Positions 1-9,917 of a stretch of DNA of 64,000 nt are shown here, in pieces. Source of the DNA: Smaragdicoccus niigatensis DSM 44881 = NBRC 103563 (GTDB lineage: Bacteria > Actinomycetota > Actinomycetes > Mycobacteriales > Mycobacteriaceae). The stretch is from assembly GCF_000380645.1 (NCBI RefSeq), contig NZ_AQXZ01000012.1, positions 62,001 through 126,000 on the forward strand, in the 5' to 3' direction. The position numbers and the translations under genes are program-made. The notes below the pieces were generated by a model. It made no database searches and was not told the DNA's origin. It was given only the letters and a program-made list of their open reading frames with translations. Each line of letters opens with the position of its first letter. Position 1 is the first letter of the stretch.

Positions 1-513
1 CTCGCCGCCGGTTCCATGGGATTCGCCCTGTTCGCCTACATCATCATCACGTTCTGGCAGTACCAGAACGCGTGTGAGACGGAGAAGGTGGCCGGCTGCT
101 ACGACGTTCGCGACCCGCTGGATCTGGCACTGATCTGTGCCGCCGGCGTCGGTGGTTGCGTCGGCTTCCTGTGGTGGAACGCAGCACCCGCAAAGATCTT
201 CATGGGTGACACCGGTTCCCTCGCGCTCGGTGGTCTGCTCGCCGGTCTCTCCATCACGACCCGGACCGAACTCGTCATGATCGTCATCGGCGCGCTCTTC
301 GTGGCGGAGACCGCTTCGGTTGTCGTCCAAGTCGCGGCCTTCAAATCGAGTGGTAGACGCGTGTTCCGAATGGCCCCGTTCCATCACCACTTCGAGCTGG
401 GAGGATGGCCGGAAACCACGGTTATCATCAGGTTCTGGTTGCTGGCCGCGATTTCCGCGGCCTCGGGGCTCGGACTGTTCTACAGCGAGTACCTGGCTCA
501 GGTCGGGAACTAA
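1..513 (+). CDS. mraY: MraY, phospho-N-acetylmuramoyl-pentapeptide transferase (5' end missing)
   Basis: This is the C-terminal part of the polytopic membrane enzyme that moves phospho-MurNAc-pentapeptide from UDP onto undecaprenyl phosphate, forming lipid I. The reading frame is open from base 1, so the start lies outside the window. Family signatures are present: [15 protein letters not shown] (Asp-rich UMP/Mg site) and [15 protein letters not shown] (histidine-rich cytoplasmic loop). At least three hydrophobic segments remain. The stop is 6 nt before murD, so it belongs to the downstream dcw operon. Identification is certain; only the missing start limits it. Confidence 0.97.
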   Translation, partial: LAAGSMGFALFAYIIITFWQYQNACETEKVAGCYDVRDPLDLALICAAGVGGCVGFLWWNAAPAKIFMGDTGSLALGGLLAGLSITTRTELVMIVIGALFVAETASVVVQVAAFKSSGRRVFRMAPFHHHFELGGWPETTVIIRFWLLAAISAASGLGLFYSEYLAQVGN

Positions 514-519
514 CCGCTC

Positions 520-1920
520 ATGGAACTGTCTTCGCTCGCCGGCACCAAAGTCCTCGTCGCGGGTTGGAAGACCACTGGTCGTTCCGTCGTCGACCCACTG
601 CAGCAACTCGGCGCGACCGTCGTCGCCGCGGACGGAAATCCGGCCGCGCTCGACGATGCCCGGGCCAGCGGCGTTGAGGGTGTTCACCCCGACGACGCGA
701 TCCCGTCGATCGCGGACTACGCCCTCGTCATCACGAGCCCCGGATGGCGTCCCAACGCGCCGCTGTTCGTCGCCGCAGAGGCTGCGGGTGTTCCGGTGTG
801 GGGTGACGTCGAATTCGCGTGGCGCGTCGATCAGGCGCAGATGTACGGACCGACGCGGACATGGCTCGTGGTCACCGGGACGAATGGCAAGACGACCACG
901 ACGTCGATGCTTGAAACCGTCCTGACCACTGCCGGCCTGGGCGCCGTCGCGTGCGGAAACATCGGTCTGCCGATTCTCGACGCGCTGCGCCAGCCCGAGA
1001 TCCGGGTTCTGGCGGTCGAACTGTCGTCGTTCCAGCTGTTCTGGGCACCGTCGGTGCACCCGGAAGCGGGCGCGGTCCTCAATATCGCCGAGGACCACCT
1101 GGACTGGCACGGAAGCATGCAGCACTACATCGACGCCAAGACGCGCGCACTTTCGGGACGCGTCGGTGTGCTCGGCCTCGACGACGCCGAGGCCGCCAAG
1201 CTCGTCCGGATTTCGCCCGCGCAGCAGACGGTCGGCTTTCGTCTCGACGAGCCGGGTTCGGGGGAGCTTGGCATCGTCGACGGGCAGCTCGTCGACCGTG
1301 CGTTCTCCGACGGAGCCATCCTCGTCGACGTCGCCGATCTCGCGCAGCGCGGTCGTGCGGGACTCCTCAACGCGCTTGCCGCGTCGGCGCTCGCGCGCGC
1401 GGCCGGAGTACCTGCCGCGGACATCGGAGCTGGTCTGCGCGCGTTCGAAATCGGTGCGCACCGAGGCACGGTGGTCGCGACGATCGATGGGATCGATTAC
1501 ATCGACGATTCGAAGGCGACAAACCCGCACGCTGCCCGAATCGCCCTTTTGTCGCATGAACACGTCGTCTGGGTCGCCGGTGGACAGCTCAAAGGCGCAT
1601 CGATCGATGAACTCATCATCGAGACTGGTCAGCGCCTACGCGGGGCGGTTCTGCTCGGCCAGGACGCGCAACTCATCGTCGACGCATTGGCGCGACACGC
1701 GCCCGAGGTACCCGTGGTCGTCGTCGGTTCAAGGGACGATGCTTCCGTGAAGTCCGCCGATGCACTGATGCAAGAAGCGGTTTCGCACGCGAAGCGCATG
1801 GCTGCGCCGGGCGATGTGGTGCTGTTGGCGCCCGCGGCCGCGTCGTTGGACATGTTCACCTCGTATGGGCATCGGGGAGACAGCTTCGCGGAGGCAGCGA
1901 GACTACTCGGGGAGGCGTGA
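520..1920 (+). CDS. murD: MurD, UDP-MurNAc-L-alanine:D-glutamate ligase
   Basis: Cytoplasmic Mur ligase that adds D-glutamate to UDP-MurNAc-L-Ala with ATP. The 466-residue length is normal. Visible are the N-terminal Rossmann-like domain, the P-loop GTNGKTTTT (about residues 120-128), the central domain motif around DHLDWHG, and the C-terminal ligase domain ending with AAASLDMFTSYGHRGDSF, a MurD hallmark. The ATG lies 6 nt after mraY. The TGA overlaps the ftsW GTG start (GTGA at 1917-1920), showing translational coupling inside the cluster. Confidence 0.97.
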   Translation: MELSSLAGTKVLVAGWKTTGRSVVDPLQQLGATVVAADGNPAALDDARASGVEGVHPDDAIPSIADYALVITSPGWRPNAPLFVAAEAAGVPVWGDVEFAWRVDQAQMYGPTRTWLVVTGTNGKTTTTSMLETVLTTAGLGAVACGNIGLPILDALRQPEIRVLAVELSSFQLFWAPSVHPEAGAVLNIAEDHLDWHGSMQHYIDAKTRALSGRVGVLGLDDAEAAKLVRISPAQQTVGFRLDEPGSGELGIVDGQLVDRAFSDGAILVDVADLAQRGRAGLLNALAASALARAAGVPAADIGAGLRAFEIGAHRGTVVATIDGIDYIDDSKATNPHAARIALLSHEHVVWVAGGQLKGASIDELIIETGQRLRGAVLLGQDAQLIVDALARHAPEVPVVVVGSRDDASVKSADALMQEAVSHAKRMAAPGDVVLLAPAAASLDMFTSYGHRGDSFAEAARLLGEA

Positions 1921-3440
1921 GCGTGACGATCGCCGAACCGACCGCTCGTCGACAGTCGGAGCGATCAAGTCGGGCTCGCACCCGTTTCGGAATGTGGCTC
2001 GAGCGTCCGCTCGCCTCGTTCCACTTGATCGTCACGATCGCAACACTCCTGACGGCCCTGGGCCTGGTCATGGTGTTGTCGGCGTCGAGCGTCGAGTCCT
2101 ACACCGAGGCTGGCTCCGCATACTCGCAGTTCATGCAGCAGGCGATGTTCGCGGTCCTGGGTGCCGTGCTGTTCTACGTCGCGCTGCGCATTCCGATTCG
2201 CGTGATTCGGGCGTTGTCCCTGCCCGGATTCGTCGTTTCGGTCGTCGTCCTGGCCGCCGTGCTCATCCCGGGAATCGGTGTCGAGGTCTATGGCGCGCGG
2301 CGCTGGATCGACGTCGCCGGCGTGACAATCCAGCCTTCGGAGATCGTCAAGGTCACGCTGATCGTTTGGGGCGCACACCTTTTGGCGTCGCGCGGACCGT
2401 CCCGCCGCGGCCTCTGGGACATTATCGTGCCCTTGGTCCCGGCCGGACTGTTCGTCTGTCTTCTCATCGTCCTGCAGCCGAACCTCAGTACGACGATCGC
2501 CATCGGCATCATCCTCGTGGCGCTGTTGTGGTTCGGTGGACTTTCTCTTCGCGTCTTCCTGTCGATCGCCATCTCGGGTATCGCGGCGGCATCGGTTCTG
2601 GCGGTCTCCGCCGGTTACCGGTCGGCGCGTGTCCAAGCGTTCTTCAACGGCGGCGCGGACGCGCAGGGTAGTGGTTACCAGGCGCGCCAGGCCAAATACT
2701 CACTCGCCGACGGCGGCTTGTTCGGACGTGGTCTCGGTCAGAGCCGCGCGAAGTGGGATTACCTGCCCAATGCCCACAACGACTTCATCTTCGCGATCAT
2801 CGGCGAGGAACTCGGCTTCATGGGCTGCCTGCTCGTCATCGGGTTGTTCGCGCTCTTCGTCTACACCGGGCTCCGCATCGCGTCGCGGTCGGTCGATCCG
2901 TTCCTTCGACTTCTGTGCGCTTCGGCAACTGTATGGATCACAGCCCAGGCGTTCATTAACATCGGCTACGTGGTCGGCGTTCTCCCGGTGACCGGGCTCC
3001 AGTTGCCGCTGGTTTCTGCGGGTGGATCGTCACTGGCGATCACGTTGTTGATGTTCGGTGTCATGGCCAATGCGGCCCGACATGAACCGGACGCGATCAT
3101 TGCGTTGACTGAGGGCCGTGGCGGCCGGGTCAGCCGCCTGCTCAAGCTCCCCGTCCCGCAGCCGTATCGTGCTCCAGCCGCTCCGCGTAAGCCCGGGCCC
3201 AAGCCTGGTCCCGGCGGTGCCGCGCGTCCCCGTCAGCAGCAGCCTGGGCACCCGCGCGTGCCTGGGGTGGGTATCGCCCGTGCCGGTCAGGCACAACGTC
3301 CACGTACTGCCACGCCAGCCGTGCGCAACAGTGGGCCGATCCGGGGCGGTTCCGGTTCGGTGGGGTCTTCTTCGGAGGGTCGTCGCCCACTTCCGCCCAC
3401 GTGGGGTGCACCGCCGCGCCGGACAGGAACTCAGCGGTGA
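1917..3440 (+). CDS. ftsW: FtsW, septal peptidoglycan glycosyltransferase (SEDS family)
   Basis: SEDS-family polytopic membrane protein that polymerises lipid II at the septum with a class B PBP. The 507 residues contain about ten hydrophobic segments. [17 protein letters not shown] and the late PLVSAGGSS motif are typical of FtsW/RodA. A GTG start follows the ribosome-binding site GGGGAGG and overlaps the murD stop by 4 nt. After about residue 405 there is a long Pro/Gly/Arg-rich basic tail (roughly 100 residues) with no membrane segment. In mycobacteria an FtsW tail of this kind is described as contacting the acidic FtsZ C-terminus. That role is inferred here. Confidence 0.96.
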   Translation: MSVTIAEPTARRQSERSSRARTRFGMWLERPLASFHLIVTIATLLTALGLVMVLSASSVESYTEAGSAYSQFMQQAMFAVLGAVLFYVALRIPIRVIRALSLPGFVVSVVVLAAVLIPGIGVEVYGARRWIDVAGVTIQPSEIVKVTLIVWGAHLLASRGPSRRGLWDIIVPLVPAGLFVCLLIVLQPNLSTTIAIGIILVALLWFGGLSLRVFLSIAISGIAAASVLAVSAGYRSARVQAFFNGGADAQGSGYQARQAKYSLADGGLFGRGLGQSRAKWDYLPNAHNDFIFAIIGEELGFMGCLLVIGLFALFVYTGLRIASRSVDPFLRLLCASATVWITAQAFINIGYVVGVLPVTGLQLPLVSAGGSSLAITLLMFGVMANAARHEPDAIIALTEGRGGRVSRLLKLPVPQPYRAPAAPRKPGPKPGPGGAARPRQQQPGHPRVPGVGIARAGQAQRPRTATPAVRNSGPIRGGSGSVGSSSEGRRPLPPTWGAPPRRTGTQR

Positions 3441-4564
3441 GTGGACTTTCAGTTGTCGTTGCCGGTGGTGGAACCGCTGGCCATATCGAGCCCGCACTCG
3501 CCGTGGCCGATGCGCTCCGCGCCCTCGATCCGTCGATTCGGGTCACGGCTCTCGGTACCTCGAAGGGGCTCGATTCCACGCTGATTCCCGCGCGTGGTTA
3601 CCCGCTGGAGTTGATTCCGCCGGTCCCGATGCCGCGCAAGCCGAACAAGGACCTGCTGCGGTTGCCGGGACGCGTGCGCGATGCCTACCGGCAGACGCGG
3701 CAGGTTCTCGAATCCGTCGACGCCGACGTGGTGATCGGATTCGGTGGATATGTGTCGCTGCCGGCGTACCTGGCGGCGAGTTGGCCGCTGCGCAAGAAGA
3801 AGCGCATTCCGGTCGTCGTCCACGAAGCCAATGCGAAGGGCGGCCTCGCGAACAAGGTCGGCGCGCGTCGTGCGGCTCGCGTTCTGGCGGCGGTGGCGGA
3901 CTCGGGCATCCACGCCAAGGGTTTGAAGGACGCCGAGATCATCGGCATCCCGGTGCGTTCTTCGATCACGTCACTGGACCGTGCTGCGCTGCGCGCCGAA
4001 GCCCGGAAACACTTCGGCCTGCCCGCTGACGGTCCCGTGCTGCTGGTTTTCGGTGGGTCCCAGGGCGCGCGCTCGCTCAACAACGCGACGTCGGGTGCCG
4101 CACAGGCCTTCATCGACGCCGGTATCTCGGTGCTGCACGCCCATGGCCCGAAGAACACGCTCGAACTTCCGGATGGCGTCGCCGACGGCAAGGGTGCGAA
4201 GTATGTCGCCGTGCCCTATCTCAACCGCATGGACCTGGCCTATTCGGCCGCGGATGCCGTCGTGTGCCGTTCCGGTGCAATGACCGTTGCCGAGGTGTCG
4301 GCGGTCGGGCTGCCGGCCACCTACGTGCCGCTGCCGATCGGAAACGGCGAGCAGGAACTCAACGCCATACCGGTAGTTTCGGCCGGCGGCGGAGCAATAG
4401 TGAAGGATGCGGACCTCTCCGCCCAGTATCTGATCGACAATGTGATTCCGCTGATGCATGACGCGGGCAGACTTTCCGGAATGGGTCGGGCGGCTGCAGA
4501 TGCTGGACACCGCGACGCGGCGACCTCGGTCGCACGCATCGTGATGGAGGTGGCACGAAAATGA
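3437..4564 (+). CDS. murG: MurG, UDP-GlcNAc:lipid I N-acetylglucosaminyltransferase
   Basis: Peripheral membrane GT28 enzyme that converts lipid I to lipid II. The GTG at 3437 was chosen because it overlaps the ftsW stop as GTGA and puts the glycine-rich loop [17 protein letters not shown] at the very N-terminus, giving 375 residues. An upstream in-frame start at 3401 would add 12 residues unlike the family. The second glycine-rich region is [11 protein letters not shown]. The donor-site region around [22 protein letters not shown] is intact. The end overlaps murC by ATGA. Confidence 0.96.
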   Translation: MSGLSVVVAGGGTAGHIEPALAVADALRALDPSIRVTALGTSKGLDSTLIPARGYPLELIPPVPMPRKPNKDLLRLPGRVRDAYRQTRQVLESVDADVVIGFGGYVSLPAYLAASWPLRKKKRIPVVVHEANAKGGLANKVGARRAARVLAAVADSGIHAKGLKDAEIIGIPVRSSITSLDRAALRAEARKHFGLPADGPVLLVFGGSQGARSLNNATSGAAQAFIDAGISVLHAHGPKNTLELPDGVADGKGAKYVAVPYLNRMDLAYSAADAVVCRSGAMTVAEVSAVGLPATYVPLPIGNGEQELNAIPVVSAGGGAIVKDADLSAQYLIDNVIPLMHDAGRLSGMGRAAADAGHRDAATSVARIVMEVARK

Positions 4565-6054
4565 GTGAGGTCGCGACTGACCTGCCGGAGCAACTGCAGC
4601 GGGTCCACATGATCGGCATCGGCGGCGCAGGAATGTCGGGCGTGGCCCGAATCCTGCTCGCCCGCGGTGGCCAGGTCAGCGGTTCGGACGCGAAGGAGAG
4701 CCGCGCGATTCTCGCGCTGCGTGCTCGCGGCGCGTCGATCCGAATCGGACACGACGCTTCTGCGCTCGACCTGATCGAGGGCGGTCCGACTGCCGTCGTA
4801 TCGACCGAGGCGGCGATCCCGAAGGACAACCCCGAGCTCGTGGCGGCAGGGGAACGGGGCATTCCGGTCCTGTTCCGTCCGAAGGTGCTCTCCCAGCTCA
4901 TGAAGGGCAGCACCACGCTGCTCGTGTGCGGTACCCACGGAAAGACCTCGACGACGTCGATGCTGGTCGTGGCGTTGCAGCACTGCGGCCTCGACCCGTC
5001 GTTCGCGGTCGGTGGGGAGCTCAACGAGTCGGGCACGAACGCCCATCACGGCACCGGTGGACTGTTCGTTGCCGAGGCGGACGAGAGCGATGGTTCGCTG
5101 CTGCAGTACGACCCGAACATCGTCGTGGTGACGAACATCGAGGCCGATCACCTCGACCACTTCGGTTCGGTCGAGGCGTATGTCCAGGTCTTCGACGACT
5201 TCGCGTTGCGGATCGCGCCCGGCGGCCTGCTGGTGGCGTGCCTCGACGACGAAGGCTCTGCGGCGTACGCGAAGCGAGTCCTCAAGGAGCGCCCGGACGT
5301 TCGGGTCATCGGTTATGGCTCGGCGGGCACGGACGCGGACCCGGCGATCCCGTTCGCGGCGAAGATGCTCAGCTTCGAGCCGCGCGAAGTCGGCGGCACG
5401 GTGGTGTTCCAGCTTTCCGACGAGTCGACTCCGCGGAATGTGCATTTGTCGGTGCCCGGGCGTCACATGGCGCTCAATGCGCTGGGTGCGTTCCTTGCGG
5501 GGCGTGACGCCGGCGCGTCGGCGGATGACCTCATCGAAGGCCTGGAGGGCTTCGGCGGCGTCAATCGGCGTTTCCAGTTCGTGGGCCGCGAAGACAACGT
5601 TCGCGTCTTCGATGACTACGCCCACCACCCGACCGAGGTGCGTGCGGTTCTCGAGGCTGCGCAGGAACTCGTCGAGCAGGAAGCGAAGGACGGGCATCGG
5701 TCGCGTCGCGGGAACGTCGTCGTGATTTTCCAGCCGCACCTGTACAGCCGTACCGAGGCGTTCGCCGCGGAGTTCGCCGAGGCGCTGAGCCTTGCTGACA
5801 TCGTTGTGGTGCTTGACGTCTACGGTGCCCGCGAAGAGCCGATTCCGGGTGTGAGCGGCGCTCGGATCGCCGAAGCGGTGACGAAGCCTGTGCACTACCA
5901 GCCGGACTTGTCGAAGGTCGGCCGGCAGGTCGCCGGTCTCTCCGAGCCAGGTGACGTCGTCATCACGATGGGCGCCGGTGACGTGACGATGCTCGGACCG
6001 GGAATTCTCGACGCATTGAGCTCGCGACAACACTATGGACGTCCTCGCGGATGA
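4561..6054 (+). CDS. murC: MurC, UDP-N-acetylmuramate:L-alanine ligase
   Basis: First amino-acid ligase of the peptidoglycan stem, cytoplasmic and ATP dependent. It has 497 residues with an N-terminal nucleotide-binding turn [10 protein letters not shown] (18-27), the P-loop GTHGKTSTT (124-132), the central DESDGSLL region and the [10 protein letters not shown] motif typical of MurC. Both ends overlap neighbours by 4 nt (ATGA with murG and with ftsQ), so it sits mid-operon. No murB or ddl lies between murC and ftsQ, which fits the mycobacterial gene order. Confidence 0.97.
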   Translation: MSEVATDLPEQLQRVHMIGIGGAGMSGVARILLARGGQVSGSDAKESRAILALRARGASIRIGHDASALDLIEGGPTAVVSTEAAIPKDNPELVAAGERGIPVLFRPKVLSQLMKGSTTLLVCGTHGKTSTTSMLVVALQHCGLDPSFAVGGELNESGTNAHHGTGGLFVAEADESDGSLLQYDPNIVVVTNIEADHLDHFGSVEAYVQVFDDFALRIAPGGLLVACLDDEGSAAYAKRVLKERPDVRVIGYGSAGTDADPAIPFAAKMLSFEPREVGGTVVFQLSDESTPRNVHLSVPGRHMALNALGAFLAGRDAGASADDLIEGLEGFGGVNRRFQFVGREDNVRVFDDYAHHPTEVRAVLEAAQELVEQEAKDGHRSRRGNVVVIFQPHLYSRTEAFAAEFAEALSLADIVVVLDVYGAREEPIPGVSGARIAEAVTKPVHYQPDLSKVGRQVAGLSEPGDVVITMGAGDVTMLGPGILDALSSRQHYGRPRG

Positions 6055-6824
6055 GTTCGAGTTCGACAAGAAGTGCGGGTCGGACGGAGTATCGCGAGAG
6101 TGCGAAGGACTCTGTGGCTAAGCCGACGCGCATCGAGCCTCCCGTCGAGGCGCCGCCGCGGCGTGGCAAATGGAAGTCTCGGCTGCTCATCGCGCTGATT
6201 CTGGTGCTCGCCGGAGTCCTCGGATGGGCGGTGTACTTCTCGCCGATGTTCTCCGTGCGCCGGATCGACGTCGAGGGTCTGCACGTCGTCAAGAGCGCGG
6301 ATGTCATGAAGGCGCTCGATGTGCCGATGGGCGTGCCGCTCCTGCAGGTGGACACCAAGGGCGCGGCCCGACGCGTGGCGAACCTGCCGAAGGTGGCGCT
6401 CGTGCGTGTCCAGCGCAACTACCCGTCAGCGCTGAAAGTCACCGTGACCGAGCGGGTCGCGGCGGCCTACTTCACGACTGAGCAGGGGACCCACCTCGTC
6501 GATCTCGAGGGTGTCGACTTCTCCACCGAACCTGCCCCGAAGGATCTTCCGCGTCTGCGGATCGACTCACCGAGCCAGCGCGATCCTCGGGTCGTGGCCG
6601 CGATGACCGTGCTCGGCGCGCTGCCGAAGAGCCTGCGCTCGCAAGTCACCGAGCTGTACGCCAAGACTCCCGCGAGCGTTCAGCTCATGCTCGCGGACGG
6701 CAAGCGCGTGGTGTGGGGGAGCGCGGACTCGTCCGAGCTGAAAGCCAACGTCCTGGTCGCGTTGCTGAGCCAGCAGGGCCGCACGTACGACGTGTCGAGC
6801 CCGGATCTGCCGACGATTCGCTAG
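6051..6824 (+). CDS. ftsQ: FtsQ, division protein with POTRA domain
   Basis: Bitopic divisome protein. The 257 residues comprise a basic cytoplasmic tail (1-43), one transmembrane helix (about 44-63), a POTRA domain starting at [14 protein letters not shown] and a beta domain with the conserved [12 protein letters not shown] motif. The start overlaps the murC stop (ATGA). This is the last gene of the forward murD-ftsQ run; the next forward gene, ftsZ, is about 1.2 kb away because a reverse-strand gene is inserted. In most related genomes ftsQ and ftsZ are adjacent. Confidence 0.93.
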   Translation: MSSSSTRSAGRTEYRESAKDSVAKPTRIEPPVEAPPRRGKWKSRLLIALILVLAGVLGWAVYFSPMFSVRRIDVEGLHVVKSADVMKALDVPMGVPLLQVDTKGAARRVANLPKVALVRVQRNYPSALKVTVTERVAAAYFTTEQGTHLVDLEGVDFSTEPAPKDLPRLRIDSPSQRDPRVVAAMTVLGALPKSLRSQVTELYAKTPASVQLMLADGKRVVWGSADSSELKANVLVALLSQQGRTYDVSSPDLPTIR

Positions 6825-6847
6825 CAGGCCGCCGCAGGGCTGTCGGG

Positions 6848-6882
6848 CCAGGATTTTCCGCGCTGAGAGCGGATTATCGTGG
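6848..6882. repeat. 35-bp palindrome, copy A (at 3' end of DUF559 gene)
   Basis: An imperfect inverted repeat with arms of 15 bases and a 5-base spacer: left arm CCAGGATTTTCCGCG (6848-6862), right arm AGCGGATTATCGTGG (6868-6882). It has the same 15-5-15 layout as the perfect palindrome at 7785-7819 and matches it at 14/15 (left) and 12/15 (right) positions. The TAA stop of the reverse DUF559 gene (6874-6876) lies inside the right arm. It could also act as a terminator between convergent ftsQ and DUF559, though it lacks a T-run. Confidence 0.7.
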
Positions 6883-7788
6883 TCTCTCGAGAGCTTGCCG
6901 GACGTCGGACGTCACGCCGGCGGGATCGCGGTCCAGTCGGTGCCAATCGAACCGGAGGACATGCCAGCCCGCGTTGACGAGGATGTTCTGGCGTTTGAGG
7001 TCGTGGCTGTTGCGGTGGGCATCCTTGTGCCACCGCCAGCCGTCGACTTCGAGGCAGACTCTCTGCCTCTCGAACACGGCATCGAGGGCGAACCCGCACG
7101 TCTCGTACTGTGCGCGCCAGCCGGTGAACCCTTCATTTCGGAGAATCCGGTGCAGCATTCGTTCGGCTTCACTGCGGCCGCCTTCCCCAGCTGACGTCAG
7201 CAGGCGCGCGGTCTGTTTCGCACCTGCGCGGTCCAGGTGTCGGGCGTGGGTGGCGTGCAGGATCGGAAGCGTCACCCGGGTTTGGAGGGCGCGGTCCATC
7301 AGGACGGAGTCGTTCGATTCGAGGACAGTCAGCGGCACCGCGGTGACGCGGAGTCCTCTGACGGTCTTGAGATCGCGCGCTGGGAGGTCGCGGGACCGCA
7401 CCTTCGTGCCGTCTGCTCTCGCCAGATAGCGCTTCTTTGGAATCGTGACGAACTGCGTCGCGGGCGCGGAGTCAGTCAGTCCATGCCACCACGCAGCACT
7501 GCGGCCGTACGCGCACGCGTCCTTGCCGGCGCTCATAACTGCGGCTCGCAGTTTCGCGGCGTCGGACCAGGCGTGCGAGGTGTCCCGGTAGACCGCAGGG
7601 CCCTTACGCTGCCACTCGCCGGAAGACACTTTGCGTTGCAGAATGTCCTGCGAAATGCCGCAGTCCCGAGTTTGCGGGAGTGAGATGACCCCGTCCTGGC
7701 GGGCGAGGATGCGGGAGACTTTGGTGTTGTGCACGTGTTGGTAGACGCGACGACGCTCGGGTCGGTTCCGGGTGTTCCGGCGCGCCAC
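6874..7788 (-). CDS. DUF559 (Vsr-like endonuclease fold) protein inserted between ftsQ and ftsZ
   Basis: A 304-residue protein. The N-terminal half resembles AbiEi-type/transcriptional-regulator-like proteins (region SRILARQDGVISLPQ, about residue 25 onward). The C-terminal third is a DUF559 domain related to very-short-patch-repair endonucleases, seen in CLEVDGWRWHKDAHRNSHD and RQNILVNAGWHVLRFDWHRL with conserved Glu, Asp and Trp. Such genes are common and sporadic in actinobacteria; their role is unproven (DNA nicking or a defence-like function). It is oriented against the dcw operon and splits ftsQ from ftsZ. The GTG start and TAA stop fall inside two related 35-bp palindromes. A mobile, palindrome-bounded cassette is inferred, not shown. 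Confidence 0.75.
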   Translation of the reverse strand: MARRNTRNRPERRRVYQHVHNTKVSRILARQDGVISLPQTRDCGISQDILQRKVSSGEWQRKGPAVYRDTSHAWSDAAKLRAAVMSAGKDACAYGRSAAWWHGLTDSAPATQFVTIPKKRYLARADGTKVRSRDLPARDLKTVRGLRVTAVPLTVLESNDSVLMDRALQTRVTLPILHATHARHLDRAGAKQTARLLTSAGEGGRSEAERMLHRILRNEGFTGWRAQYETCGFALDAVFERQRVCLEVDGWRWHKDAHRNSHDLKRQNILVNAGWHVLRFDWHRLDRDPAGVTSDVRQALERPR

Positions 7789-7819
7789 GATTTTCCGCGT
7801 TCACCGCGGAAAATCGTGG
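7785..7819. repeat. 35-bp perfect palindrome, copy B (at 5' end of DUF559 gene)
   Basis: A perfect 15-bp inverted repeat, CCACGATTTTCCGCG (7785-7799) and CGCGGAAAATCGTGG (7805-7819), with the 5-base spacer TTCAC. It covers the GTG start codon of the reverse gene (7786-7788). In the transcript it would fold into a very stable hairpin reaching into the start codon, which would hinder translation from that GTG. It may be an operator, a translational lock or a recombination/boundary site. Confidence 0.75.
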
Positions 7820-7910
7820 GCCAGTCGAGCGGCGCCGAAATATAACTTCTCGGCTACGGCGCGCCTCCGCGCACGGGCGTCTGCGGACCCATAGCTTTTG
7901 TACCGAACCC

Positions 7911-7950
7911 GCTAGTTGACATAACTATAAGCCTCAGGTTGAGGTTTAAG
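7911..7950 (+). promoter_or_regulatory. Candidate ftsZ promoter region
   Basis: The 210 bases before ftsZ hold no gene. A TTGACA hexamer (7916-7921) is followed by TATAAG (7926-7931) and AGGTTGAGGTTTAAGGTTT. The distance between the two hexamers is too short for one classical promoter, so they may belong to different promoters. The TTGACATAACT...GGTTGAGGTT string resembles, from memory, sequence upstream of mycobacterial ftsZ. The ribosome-binding site AAAGGAAGG is at 8014-8022. Confidence 0.4.
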
Positions 7951-8029
7951 GTTTAGCAACACGGGCGAGTCGAGAAAAAGGTTGCTGGCTCCCGCCAGGG
8001 ACAGAGTGTGAAAAAAGGAAGGCGAGCGC

Positions 8030-9202
8030 ATGACGCCCCCGCACAACTACCTCGCCGTCATCAAGGTCGTCGGTATCGGCGGTGGCGGTGTGAATGCCGT
8101 CAACCGCATGATCGAGCAGGGACTCAAGGGTGTTGAGTTCATTGCGATCAACACCGATGCCCAGGCCTTGTTGATGAGTGACGCTGACGTCAAGCTCGAC
8201 GTCGGCCGCGAACTTACCCGTGGACTCGGCGCCGGTGCCGACCCTGAGGTCGGCCGTAAGGCCGCTGAAGACCACAAGGACGAGATCGAAGAAGTGCTCA
8301 AGGGCGCCGACATGGTCTTCGTCACCGCTGGTGAGGGTGGTGGCACCGGTACCGGTGGCGCCCCCGTCGTCGCCAGCCTGGCGCGCAAGCTCGGCGCGCT
8401 GACCATCGGTGTTGTCACCCGCCCGTTCTCGTTCGAGGGGAAGCGACGCGGGGCGTCGGCGGAAAACGGCATCCAGGCGCTGCGCGAGTCGTGTGACACG
8501 CTCATCGTCATCCCGAACGACCGCCTGCTGCAGCTCGGCGACGCGGCCGTGAGCCTCATGGATGCGTTCCGTCAGGCGGACGACGTTCTGCTCAACGGTG
8601 TTCAGGGAATCACCGACCTCATCACGACTCCAGGTTTGATCAACGTCGACTTCGCGGACGTCAAGAGCGTCATGGCCGGCGCTGGTAGCGCCCTCATGGG
8701 TATCGGTGCCGCCCGCGGCGACGGACGTGCCGTGAAGGCCGCCACCGCCGCCATCAACTCGCCGCTCCTCGAGTCGTCGATGGAAGGCGCCCACGGCGTC
8801 CTGATGTCGATCGCTGGTGGATCGGACCTCGGTCTCTTCGAGATCAACGAAGCTGCTTCGCTGGTTCAGGAAGCCGCGCACATCGACGCGAACATCATCT
8901 TCGGTACGGTCATCGACGACTCGCTCGGCGATGAAGTCCGCGTCACGGTCATCGCCGCAGGATTCGACGGTGCGCCGGCAGCGCGTCAGCAGCAGCCGGC
9001 ACGCCCGACGACCGCTTCGTACGGTGGACGCAGCAACCTCGGTGCGCAGCCCGCGAGCAGTCCGTTCACCAGCACGGCTGCGACGTATGAGCAGCAGCGT
9101 CCGGCCGCAACCGTGAACGTGCGGGCGGCTGCGCAGCCGGCGGTCAAGGATGACGACGACGACTTCGATGTCGACGTCCCGACCTTCATGCGCCGGAGCT
9201 GA
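8030..9202 (+). CDS. ftsZ: FtsZ, tubulin-like division GTPase
   Basis: Forms the Z-ring. The 390 residues begin [20 protein letters not shown], essentially the mycobacterial N-terminus. The tubulin signature GGGTGTG is at residues 103-109, and the synergy loop region [11 protein letters not shown] is present. A variable linker rich in Gln, Ala and Pro (about 320-372) leads to the acidic C-terminal peptide [15 protein letters not shown], the docking site for SepF and possibly FtsW. The ATG at 8030 follows a strong ribosome-binding site. It has its own upstream region because of the DUF559 insertion. Confidence 0.98.
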   Translation: MTPPHNYLAVIKVVGIGGGGVNAVNRMIEQGLKGVEFIAINTDAQALLMSDADVKLDVGRELTRGLGAGADPEVGRKAAEDHKDEIEEVLKGADMVFVTAGEGGGTGTGGAPVVASLARKLGALTIGVVTRPFSFEGKRRGASAENGIQALRESCDTLIVIPNDRLLQLGDAAVSLMDAFRQADDVLLNGVQGITDLITTPGLINVDFADVKSVMAGAGSALMGIGAARGDGRAVKAATAAINSPLLESSMEGAHGVLMSIAGGSDLGLFEINEAASLVQEAAHIDANIIFGTVIDDSLGDEVRVTVIAAGFDGAPAARQQQPARPTTASYGGRSNLGAQPASSPFTSTAATYEQQRPAATVNVRAAAQPAVKDDDDDFDVDVPTFMRRS

Positions 9203-9214
9203 TCAACCCTTCGG

Positions 9215-9913
9215 ATGATCCAGTCCTTTTTCACGACTCGGAACGGTGGCGTCTCGGCGCCACCGTTCGCGTCGTTTAACCTGGGCGATCACGTCGGCGA
9301 CGCATTGCCGGATGTACTCGCCAACCGGAAGCTTCTCGCTGAACAGGTCGGCCTGCCCGCGATTTCCTTTGCCTGGATGCGGCAGACCCATGGCCGCAAC
9401 GTTGCGGTCGTCTCGGCGGGAACCGCCGAACCGATCCCGGACACCGACGGACTCGTCACTGCCACGCCGGGAGTTGTCCTTGTGGTCCTCGTCGCCGACT
9501 GTGTTCCGATCCTGATGTCCGACGCGCAGGCCGGTGTCATCGCGGCCGTGCATGCGGGTCGCGAGGGGGCTCGGCAGGGGATCGCCGCCAAAGCGATCGA
9601 CGAGATGGTCGCGCTCGGTGCCGATCCATCGAGTATCGACGTTCAGCTCGGTCCGGCGGCGTGTGGCAAGCACTATGAAGTTCCGCTGGAAATGCAGCAA
9701 GACGTTGACCGAGCTCTCCCTGGCTCGGCGGTGGAAACCGTGTGGCACACCGCCGGAATCGACGTCCGACTCGGACTTGATCGCCAGTTGCGCGATCTCG
9801 GCGTGACGAGCATCCAGCACGACTCCCGATGCACCATTGAGGATGAGGCGTTGTTCAGCCATCGTCGCGGTGCGCCGACTGGGCGTATCGCCGGTGTCAT
9901 CTGGATTGGATAA
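9215..9913 (+). CDS. pgeF: PgeF/YfiH family polyphenol oxidase (laccase domain), peptidoglycan editing factor
   Basis: A 232-residue cytoplasmic enzyme of the YfiH family. In other bacteria this family hydrolyses misincorporated UDP-MurNAc-L-Ser or acts on purine nucleosides. The metal/catalytic triad is visible: His59 in RQTHGRNV, Cys96 in VADCVPIL and His113 in AVHAGREGA. It lies 12 nt after ftsZ and 4 nt before the yggS-type gene, the standard actinobacterial order. No strong ribosome-binding site is visible before the ATG. Confidence 0.88.
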   Translation: MIQSFFTTRNGGVSAPPFASFNLGDHVGDALPDVLANRKLLAEQVGLPAISFAWMRQTHGRNVAVVSAGTAEPIPDTDGLVTATPGVVLVVLVADCVPILMSDAQAGVIAAVHAGREGARQGIAAKAIDEMVALGADPSSIDVQLGPAACGKHYEVPLEMQQDVDRALPGSAVETVWHTAGIDVRLGLDRQLRDLGVTSIQHDSRCTIEDEALFSHRRGAPTGRIAGVIWIG

Positions 9914-9917
9914 ATCA

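Noticed and set aside
4321-6069. Reverse open frame of 582 codons
   Set aside because: Lies antisense over murG/murC, which are certain genes; no recognisable protein.
6874-7788. Insertion sequence between ftsQ and ftsZ
   Set aside because: There is no transposase or target-site duplication; the gene is DUF559. The flanking palindromes are reported as a separate hypothesis.
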